A DNA stretch of 16,932 bases from a bacterium (GTDB taxonomy: Bacteria; Bacillota_I; Bacilli_A; RFN20; UBA1709): positions 1 through 16,932 of the forward strand of contig JAAZGG010000016.1 in NCBI GenBank assembly GCA_012511355.1, written 5' to 3'. Shown in pieces: positions 1-6,095 of the stretch. Within the stretch, counting starts at the first letter, position 1; each line of letters opens with the position of its first letter. Both the position numbers and the translations under genes were made by a program. The notes under the pieces are model-generated. The model saw only the letters and a list, made by a program, of their open reading frames with translations, made no database searches and was not told where the DNA came from.

Positions 1-1357
1 CATTGAACCATTCAATTAAACTTATTTCATTTACAGTTTCGGATAACAATCCTTTTTCAGAGAATGCATTAAGTGCAGATAACATGACTTCTTGGGCTAC
101 TTCAGCAGCCAAGTATGCACCTGACATTGCTTCCTCATCACGCGGAGACATTGAACCATGCAACAATTCTGAACGATAATTATATGCTTTTCTTGCCTTA
201 GCCTTCCACTCTTGTCTATTTGCACCAGACATTAAACATAAATTTGCTGTCCGCTCCTCAATCATTCTCGATACATTGTCATGCTCACCAGTTGTTAACA
301 ATCGTTCGACTGCGGTAATAAACTTTATAGTCCGTGTAGATGCACTTTCATCACGACAAGCTTCCCCAAACCATTGTACTGCATCAAGAAATCGTATACT
401 TAAAGGTCTTCGGAGCTGAGGATTAACCGCAGCCTCCAGTAGGATATTTAATAAGCTACTCCAGGATTTCCACCTATCCGTGTCTAAAATTTCAGACCAA
501 TTCTCAGGATATTCAACATGACCAAAATATGCGTATGTTAAAGTTGTTTTTAATTTTCCTTGAGAGCAAAGTTTTAACTCTGCTCGTTTATCAGTTTTTA
601 AAGCAAAGCCACCTACCCGCATCCGGCCAGTATGTTTAAATCCGAGTAAAAGATGTAAGCAATTAAGTGCCGCCGTCACAGCATATACAGAAACTTCAGA
701 CGAGGTTTTTTTATCACAATTTGAAATTGTTACTTCTGCAATCCATTGAAAATTTCGATAATACAAAATAGCTTTAGCAAGGAGGCTTCTCTCATGTTGT
801 TGAGCATCTTGCTTTGATTGTTTTGACTTAGGACTGTTTTTTAACAATAATTTACGAAAACTATTTTTATCATGAAAAGTAATTGGACCAATAGTAAATA
901 AATCTTTACTGGAAGTACCCATCAAATGACAAGGGATAAAATACGTTTCTGTTACTAATTTAGTCTTAGCTTGCTTTGCTGCCGCTGATAGCAGCCTATC
1001 AACTTGTTTTCTTTCAACTAATCTCCTATCTTTTATAAACCAACGGACAAATAAGCTCTCCAGTGGTTTGCTAATCGTTGAGACAGTAATTTGGCGCTCT
1101 AGGCCACTTCTACGTAGCGCTTCTAAACTCAAGTCTGCTAACCTTTTCTTAGCTGCTCTTCCACATATCATACTCCCACTCCCTGAGGGATGTGGGAGTG
1201 TCCATAGAGATTCCATTGGTGGTATATTTTTAATGCCCGTAGAACTGAGAGTAGCTAAACGAACACATTCATCTAAAATAAAATTAACATCATCTATTGA
1301 AACTTCGTGATTATTTTTTTTATTTCCCGTCAATTTGCGCTCCCGAATAAATATCAT
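1..1357 (-). CDS. ApeA-like HEPN domain protein, 3' end cut by window edge
   Basis: Translating the minus strand from the ATG at 1357-1355 gives 452 open codons that run off base 1, so the C-terminus is missing. The first in-frame stop upstream of this ATG makes it the earliest ATG start. The C-terminal part has the hallmark of ApeA-like HEPN domains: a helix containing KFITAVERLL, then R395-SELL-H400 followed by Gly-Ser, the RX4H motif of HEPN ribonucleases. HEPN proteins of this type are often RNA-cleaving effectors of abortive phage defence. The N-terminal ~300 residues (Trp-rich, with a Cys-His segment around the middle) were not recognised and may be a sensor. The gene is divergent from the coiled-coil membrane gene across a 284-base gap. 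The HEPN call is fairly sure; RNase activity and a defence role are inferred. Confidence 0.72.
   Translation of the reverse strand, partial: MIFIRERKLTGNKKNNHEVSIDDVNFILDECVRLATLSSTGIKNIPPMESLWTLPHPSGSGSMICGRAAKKRLADLSLEALRRSGLERQITVSTISKPLESLFVRWFIKDRRLVERKQVDRLLSAAAKQAKTKLVTETYFIPCHLMGTSSKDLFTIGPITFHDKNSFRKLLLKNSPKSKQSKQDAQQHERSLLAKAILYYRNFQWIAEVTISNCDKKTSSEVSVYAVTAALNCLHLLLGFKHTGRMRVGGFALKTDKRAELKLCSQGKLKTTLTYAYFGHVEYPENWSEILDTDRWKSWSSLLNILLEAAVNPQLRRPLSIRFLDAVQWFGEACRDESASTRTIKFITAVERLLTTGEHDNVSRMIEERTANLCLMSGANRQEWKAKARKAYNYRSELLHGSMSPRDEEAMSGAYLAAEVAQEVMLSALNAFSEKGLLSETVNEISLIEWFN
1172..1199. repeat. Compact palindrome inside the HEPN gene
   Basis: An 8-bp arm ACTCCCAC (1172-1179) pairs perfectly with GTGGGAGT (1192-1199). 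An inner TCCC/GGGA stem closes over a TGA loop, with one bulged T. The hairpin lies within the coding sequence near codons 53-62, in a Pro/Gly/Ser-rich stretch. It could be a REP-like insertion kept in frame or chance. Confidence 0.5.
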
Positions 1358-1535
1358 TACCTTAGTGGATTTCGCATCTACTACTGCTAGCAGTCAAATA
1401 AAATATTTCTCTTTATTGTAACTTAAGTCACTAACTCGATTATTTCTAAGCAATGACACTAAAGAGAAGTTCTATTGTTCAGCTCTTTAAAATTCAGTGC
1501 CTATTTAATTCCACAGTAGAAACATAAACTTATTT

Positions 1536-1563
1536 TTGACCGCTCAAGAGATGTTACTATATG
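1536..1563 (+). promoter_or_regulatory. Candidate sigma70 promoter for the coiled-coil gene
   Basis: TTGACC (1536-1541) and TATATG (1558-1563) are separated by 16 bp. Transcription would start about 70 bases ahead of the ATG at 1642. The match to consensus is moderate. Confidence 0.35.
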
Positions 1564-1629
1564 TAAAAACATTGTTGCGATTTAATTAAATTCAATAGCT
1601 GCTTCTATATTCGACATAAACAACTACAT

Positions 1630-1635
1630 GGAGAG
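1630..1635 (+). promoter_or_regulatory. Ribosome binding site of the coiled-coil gene
   Basis: GGAGAG ends 6 bases before the ATG at 1642, which fixes that start codon. Confidence 0.7.
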
Positions 1636-1641
1636 AAATAA

Positions 1642-2922
1642 ATGAGTGAATGGGTAGATAGGATTGAAAATCATGAGATATTCAATACTTTTGAAAGCCT
1701 CAACAAGTTACTTGATGAAAATAGAGTTAAAGCGGAAAAAACATCAACTGAGGCGATAGATGCACTTGACCGAGTTTCTAGTGGAGTTCGCCACATAGAA
1801 AGCTTATTGAATAGAGTTGATCCAATTTTAATTGTCCCTAGTTCGCTTAATCAATTGAATGCGAGCCTAAATAAAATTTCTGCCTCTATGGCTCTTTTTA
1901 AACAAACGTCTGGACTTGTACACCTTATATCAGGAAACACTCAATTAGATACCGCCCTACCCCAACTATCGACAATTCATGTTTTAGCAACTCCTAGTGA
2001 TGTAGATAACTTACGTGAGGCCTCGTCTTCCTTTAGACGCTCCTGCGCCCAGTTAAATAAAAACTTAGAAATCGAAATTGAAAAGACACTTAGCACCTCT
2101 GAGAATCTAAAAACAAAACTTGATGAGCTATCAACAGAAATAACAAATCAAAAAACAAGATTAGATGATGCTATTACTAACTTCACTGAAAGCTTTAACA
2201 CCTCACAATCGAAAAGAACCGAAGAATTTTCTTCCTTCAAAGAACAATTTAAAACTGATGTATCTGACTTTATCAATAAATCTCAAAACTCTTTTACTAT
2301 TTTTATGTCTGAATCCAAAGAGAATTTAACTCAATTACATGATGATATGAACAGTGAGCACTTAACTCTTCTAAAAACTACCGAAGAAAATAATAATAAT
2401 ACTATGAAAGATATTGAGAAGCATAAAACTGAAGCTGAAAGATTAGTCGGAATTATCTCAATGACAGGTATGGTCGGTGGCTACCAAAAGGTCGCGAATA
2501 AAGAAAAATCAGCTTTTGTTCGCTGGAGAATAGGTACTGTAATTTGCATGATCCTACTTGTAACTTTTGGAGTTTATACCTTCTATACGACAGTATCCGA
2601 AAACTTTGACTCTGCTATTTTTGCAAATCGACTATTCGTAACAGTTACACTCGCACTTTTGTCTGGATATTCTGCTCTTCAAGCTGATCGCCATCGAAAA
2701 GCAGATGTTGAAAATCGACGCATGGAGTTAGAGTTGGCGTCTTTTGATCCTTTTCTTGCCTCACTAACTGATGAAGAAAGAAACGAGCTCAAAAAGAATA
2801 TGGCTGAACGAATATTTGGACGTCACGCAACTTCACATAAAAATAATGAACAAGTTTCCCCTAACGCTCTTGTTGATTTGCTCAAACAAGCTCTTGAAAG
2901 TATAGGAAAATCAAAAAATTAA
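1642..2922 (+). CDS. Coiled-coil protein with a two-helix membrane hairpin, unknown function
   Basis: The product is 426 residues. Residues ~120-270 are rich in Lys, Glu, Ser, Thr and Asn with heptad-like spacing, so a long coiled coil is likely. Two hydrophobic segments (about 297-317 and 328-348) form a membrane hairpin near the C-terminus, followed by a charged cytoplasmic tail (YSALQADRHRK, then DPFLASLTDEER) ending around 426. There is no signal peptide, so the coiled coil should face the cytoplasm. I do not recognise the family and see no catalytic motif. Its position next to a HEPN gene and other defence genes suggests, but does not show, a defence role such as membrane anchoring, sensing or disruption. 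The start is supported by a strong Shine-Dalgarno sequence. Confidence 0.8.
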   Translation: MSEWVDRIENHEIFNTFESLNKLLDENRVKAEKTSTEAIDALDRVSSGVRHIESLLNRVDPILIVPSSLNQLNASLNKISASMALFKQTSGLVHLISGNTQLDTALPQLSTIHVLATPSDVDNLREASSSFRRSCAQLNKNLEIEIEKTLSTSENLKTKLDELSTEITNQKTRLDDAITNFTESFNTSQSKRTEEFSSFKEQFKTDVSDFINKSQNSFTIFMSESKENLTQLHDDMNSEHLTLLKTTEENNNNTMKDIEKHKTEAERLVGIISMTGMVGGYQKVANKEKSAFVRWRIGTVICMILLVTFGVYTFYTTVSENFDSAIFANRLFVTVTLALLSGYSALQADRHRKADVENRRMELELASFDPFLASLTDEERNELKKNMAERIFGRHATSHKNNEQVSPNALVDLLKQALESIGKSKN

Positions 2923-2971
2923 AAGACCTACTTTTTACTTTTATAGAACCTCAACTACTTTGTCTGAGCCA

Positions 2972-3028
2972 GGTAATCCCCCCGCAAAACCGCATTGTGA
3001 ACTGACCCCATAAAAATGGGGGATTACC
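2972..3028. repeat. 11-bp inverted repeat, GGTAATCCCCC type
   Basis: GGTAATCCCCC (2972-2982) is matched perfectly by GGGGGATTACC (3018-3028), with a 35-base interior. The interior contains TGAACTGACCCC, which looks like the terminal sequence of some IS3-family elements; that likeness is from memory only. Confidence 0.6.
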
Positions 3029-3033
3029 ATGGG

Positions 3034-3077
3034 CCTTCTATATTGTTACCCCTATATATTATCGCTAATATAGAAGG
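3034..3077. repeat. 11-bp inverted repeat, CCTTCTATATT type
   Basis: CCTTCTATATT (3034-3044) and AATATAGAAGG (3067-3077) are exact reverse complements with a 22-base loop. It follows the previous inverted repeat after 5 bases, so the two hairpins form a paired structure. No U-run follows, so it is not a simple rho-independent terminator. Confidence 0.6.
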
Positions 3078-3089
3078 ATAAAAGGCTCA

Positions 3090-3161
3090 ATGTCCACCAT
3101 CATCCCAGAGTGCGATAACTTATTCCACAATAAAAAAACTAATATTTTTAGGCCCAGATAT
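3090..3161 (+). pseudogene. Short 23-codon frame, possible transposase N-terminal remnant
   Basis: ATG at 3090 opens 23 codons beginning MSTIIPECDNLF and ending FRPRYQRN before a TAA. There is no clear Shine-Dalgarno sequence. The peptide has an ordered feel, and it reminds me of N-termini of IS91-like transposases, but that is an unverified recollection. It may instead be a chance frame. Confidence 0.2.
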
Positions 3162-3237
3162 CAGCGTAATTGAATTTTCTATGATATCTAGACGACAAAA
3201 ATACTTAATGTTTAATCTAATGTTAAACTAAATAACA

Positions 3238-3267
3238 CTTGTGACAGCCAGTCTTGTGACAGCCAGT
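3238..3267. repeat. 15-bp perfect tandem duplication
   Basis: CTTGTGACAGCCAGT occurs twice head to tail (3238-3252 and 3253-3267), followed by CTT as the start of a third copy. It may be slippage, a junction scar, or a double binding site upstream of the ATPase gene. Confidence 0.85.
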
Positions 3268-3404
3268 CTTATTGATGGCACTTTATATGTAAGCTTTAAA
3301 GGAACTATCAATTTAAATGTTTATAGGTTAACTGACTATTTGATGGTGATAGAGCAACACCACTAATTAAATTATTTATGGAGCCTTTAGGTTCCTTAGT
3401 TTTA

Positions 3405-3433
3405 TTGCTTATGTAACGAAAAATAAATATTAT
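3405..3433 (+). promoter_or_regulatory. Candidate sigma70 promoter for the OLD-like ATPase gene
   Basis: TTGCTT (3405-3410), a 17-bp spacer and TATTAT (3428-3433) fit sigma70 well. The start site would fall near 3440, giving a leader of about 29 bases to the ATG at 3469, which has GGAAG at 3458-3462 as ribosome binding site. Confidence 0.5.
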
Positions 3434-3468
3434 TAAGGGAATACTTAAATAAAAGACGGAAGACTAAA

Positions 3469-5136
3469 ATGATAAGAAAAATTAATCTAATCCATTATCG
3501 ACGCTTAAAAAATATAGAATTATATTTTTCACCAAATGTTAATGTTGTTTCAGGATTAAATGGAACTTGTAAATCGTCAATTCTTTATCTTATAAGCAAT
3601 GCTTTTCAAGCAGAAACAAACAGATCACTAAAACTAGTTGAGCCCACAACTCTAAGTACTCTAAACGCGCTAACCGATAATGTAAACAAAAAAATAGAAA
3701 CTTTAACAAAAGGAGACAAAGAGTATAACGATCCAGCTTACGGGGTCTCCGGTCCTTTGTATTCGATTGAGTATTTAAACGACATTATAATGAAATTTCG
3801 TAGGCATAACACCAAAACTAACGCTCGTTTTAGATTGGCACCTATGTACAGCGCTGGTGAAAAGCTTCCTGTATTACGTATTGTTTATTTGAATTTATCA
3901 CGCCTTGTCCCATACGGAGAAATTGCTGATACCGTAAAAGGTCAGAAAAAATCAAAACAACTTCCCGAAAAATATACACAAATTTTTCATGACTTAGTAA
4001 AAGAAATATTAAACATCTCCATTCAAGAATCAAAACCTGAAGTCATCGATGGAATAAAAACAAGAAGTGACTATAAGACTAATTCAACTGGTATTGACTC
4101 TAATACATCATCTGCTGGAGAAGACAATGTAATTATAATTCTACATAATTTAGTTTTACTTCAATATTATTATGATCAGCTAGATAAAGAGAAAATAGAT
4201 GACACTTTACCCCAATCTATTCTCCTAATCGATGAATTGGATGCAACACTACACCCAGCTTTACAAGTGCGTCTCGCAAATCTCATCATAAACTATTCAG
4301 CAGACTTCAAAATACAGGTATTTTTTACTACTCACAGCCTATACCTTATAGAGCACATGTTCAAAAGAGCGCAAGTAAGAATCAACTATTTGACTCATCA
4401 AGATGATCATGTAACCTTGCTGCCAGAGCCAACGATAGAAAAAATAGAGCGCCACTTACAAGAATCATTAACAAACAGAGCTCGTGATAGTCATAGGATC
4501 CCCATTTTTTCGGAGGATCCTGAAGCAAGAAAATTTATTGATGCATTATTCGCTTACTATAAGGAAAACTGCAAGTACTTTCAAAAGGTTTCTAATAAGT
4601 TTCATTTTGTTGAAGCAAATATTGGATGCAACACTCTTCGAGCTCTTTTTACAGATTCATATTTAGATAGAAATACAATGAATGCAATTTGCATTCTAGA
4701 TGGCGATGGCGGCGACAAAAATACAAAAAAAAATATTATTGTTCTTCCAGGTAAAAAATCTCCAGAAAACTTAATATTTGATTATATTACTGATCAATAT
4801 CAAAACAATGGAACATTCTGGAATAGCGCTAAACCACTAGACCTAGGTTTTACAAAGCAAAGATTTAAACAACACATCCTTCCAAAAATCGAATCAATTC
4901 AAGAAACAGTTACAAAATCGGGGAAAAAAGAAAGAGAAGTTAAGAAGCAAGTTTTTAATGAAGACACTGAATATTATCAAATAGTTATTGATCATTGGGT
5001 AAAACATAACTTTGAGCTAATTCAAGCTTTTTATTATGATCTCAATTTTTGTTTCAGACAAGTTGCTTTATTACACAATATTGACCCAGATATTTGGCCA
5101 AAACAATCTATACTAAAAAATGAGAATCTTACATAA
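3469..5136 (+). CDS. OLD-like AAA/ABC-type ATPase with diverged TOPRIM domain
   Basis: The product is 555 residues and combines an ABC-class ATPase with a probable nuclease domain. Walker A is G29-LNGTC-K35-S36, where the usual Gly before Lys is Cys. A signature-like SSAGEDN sits at 214-220, Walker B ILLIDELDA at 251-259 (D255, E256) and an H-loop TTHS at 287-290. After the ATPase, FSEDPEARKFIDAL (E349) and ICILDGDGGD (D411, D413) fit the acidic pattern of TOPRIM domains as in OLD-family nucleases. Such proteins usually act on DNA in phage defence. The gene has its own promoter and is followed after 84 bases by the methyltransferase on the same strand, so the two may act as a pair. The ATPase call is strong and the TOPRIM call moderate. 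Base use is AT-rich relative to the BREX genes. Confidence 0.75.
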   Translation: MIRKINLIHYRRLKNIELYFSPNVNVVSGLNGTCKSSILYLISNAFQAETNRSLKLVEPTTLSTLNALTDNVNKKIETLTKGDKEYNDPAYGVSGPLYSIEYLNDIIMKFRRHNTKTNARFRLAPMYSAGEKLPVLRIVYLNLSRLVPYGEIADTVKGQKKSKQLPEKYTQIFHDLVKEILNISIQESKPEVIDGIKTRSDYKTNSTGIDSNTSSAGEDNVIIILHNLVLLQYYYDQLDKEKIDDTLPQSILLIDELDATLHPALQVRLANLIINYSADFKIQVFFTTHSLYLIEHMFKRAQVRINYLTHQDDHVTLLPEPTIEKIERHLQESLTNRARDSHRIPIFSEDPEARKFIDALFAYYKENCKYFQKVSNKFHFVEANIGCNTLRALFTDSYLDRNTMNAICILDGDGGDKNTKKNIIVLPGKKSPENLIFDYITDQYQNNGTFWNSAKPLDLGFTKQRFKQHILPKIESIQETVTKSGKKEREVKKQVFNEDTEYYQIVIDHWVKHNFELIQAFYYDLNFCFRQVALLHNIDPDIWPKQSILKNENLT

Positions 5137-5220
5137 TCCTCCATTAGATTTATTTATTGGCCAAAGCCCATTTATTTTGTTAGCATCCACATTAATAATG
5201 TGCTTTATATTAACTACATA

Positions 5221-6075
5221 ATGAGATTCCATACCCCTCTTCGCTATCCGGGTGGCAAAGGTAAATTCGCCCCTTTCATTAAGTCATTAATTGAAGTTAA
5301 TGGACTTCGTGGTGGGCATTATCTTGAATTGTATGCAGGCGGGGCAGGCGTAGCATTAGAGCTGTTATTTAAAGAACATGTATCAGACATCCACATTAAT
5401 GATTTAGATCCAGCTGTTGCTGCCTTTTGGCAGGCTAGTGTTGAGTTAACGGATGAGTTAATTACCAAAATTAGAGAAGTAGACATCACGATTGACAATT
5501 GGCACTACTATAAATCCATTATGGAAGACAACGATAATAATGACATTCTTGAAAGAGGTTTTGCAACTTTTTACATGAACCGCTGTAATCGGTCAGGAAT
5601 CTTAAAAGCTGGAGTTATCGGTGGAAAGACTCAATCTGGTGATTGGAAGTTAGATGCTCGTTTTAAAAAAGAGAACCTAATACCACGATTTGAAAAAATA
5701 AAACAATACAAGGATAGAATTCATGTTTACTCTGAAGATGCTAAAGACCTTCTAATAAGATGTGATGAAATTTTACCTACTAAAAATTCTCTTATATACC
5801 TAGACCCGCCTTATTATGTAAAGGGTCAAGGATTATATAGGAACTTTTATAATCACCAAGATCATATAGACATTAAAGAAACTCTAGACAAAATCGAATT
5901 CCCTTGGTTGGTTTCATACGATAATGCTCCTGAGATAAGGAGCATATATCAAGGATATAGAACACAAACTCACATTCTTACTTATACAGCCCAAGAAAAA
6001 AAGCTTGGGGATGAGATTTTATTCTTTAGCAAAGGACTTGAAATTCCCAGAAAAGGACTTCGTCAAACAGCATAA
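5221..6075 (+). CDS. D12-class (Dam-like) DNA adenine-N6 methyltransferase
   Basis: The enzyme transfers a methyl group from S-adenosylmethionine to adenine N6 in a specific DNA site. Counting from the ATG at 5221 (284 residues), the D12 family order is complete: TPLRYPGGKGK at 5-15, the SAM-binding LELYAGGAGVA at 35-45, INDLDP at 59-64, FYMNRCNRSGI at 117-127 and the catalytic YLDPPYY at 193-199. An in-frame GTG at 5200 would add seven residues, but the family normally begins close to the TPLRYPGGK motif, so the ATG is preferred; neither start has a clear Shine-Dalgarno sequence. The gene ends 20 bases from the convergent brxL end. The target site cannot be read from the sequence. It may protect host DNA from the upstream ATPase/TOPRIM protein or be an orphan methylase. 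Confidence 0.9.
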   Translation: MRFHTPLRYPGGKGKFAPFIKSLIEVNGLRGGHYLELYAGGAGVALELLFKEHVSDIHINDLDPAVAAFWQASVELTDELITKIREVDITIDNWHYYKSIMEDNDNNDILERGFATFYMNRCNRSGILKAGVIGGKTQSGDWKLDARFKKENLIPRFEKIKQYKDRIHVYSEDAKDLLIRCDEILPTKNSLIYLDPPYYVKGQGLYRNFYNHQDHIDIKETLDKIEFPWLVSYDNAPEIRSIYQGYRTQTHILTYTAQEKKLGDEILFFSKGLEIPRKGLRQTA

Positions 6076-6095
6076 TTTGCAACGACTACCCCACC

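Larger units (their letters stand above)
1358..1641. promoter_or_regulatory. Divergent intergenic region between HEPN and coiled-coil genes
   Basis: This 284-base AT-rich gap separates two divergent genes and must hold the promoters of both. No coding frame of note or RNA gene was recognised in it. The plus-strand side holds a sigma70-like promoter candidate and a good ribosome binding site; the minus-strand promoter could not be assigned with any confidence. Confidence 0.5.
2923..3468. other. Non-coding gap with inverted repeats and insertion-element debris
   Basis: About 546 bases without a convincing gene. In order it holds an 11-bp inverted repeat (2972-3028), a second 11-bp inverted repeat (3034-3077), a short open frame of 23 codons (3090-3161), a 15-bp tandem duplication (3238-3267), a weak hairpin (3380-3395) and a good promoter for the ATPase gene (3405-3433). 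The clustering of palindromes and broken short frames looks like the remains of a mobile element. A structured non-coding RNA is an alternative. Confidence 0.45.

Noticed and set aside
1068..1310. 80-codon plus-strand frame
   Set aside because: It lies antisense to the HEPN gene, whose minus-strand frame shows clear family motifs; this is a shadow.
3380..3395. Hairpin GGAGCC-TTTA-GGTTCC followed by a T-rich stretch as a terminator
   Set aside because: Only six pairs with one G-T pair, and the T-run is broken; it also lies just before a promoter, so it was not called.
5200..5202. GTG as the methyltransferase start
   Set aside because: No ribosome site, and the ATG at 5221 places the conserved TPLRYPGGK motif at the usual distance from the N-terminus.
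6076..6095. Bidirectional terminator between the convergent methyltransferase and brxL genes
   Set aside because: The 20-base gap has no stem and no U-run on either strand.
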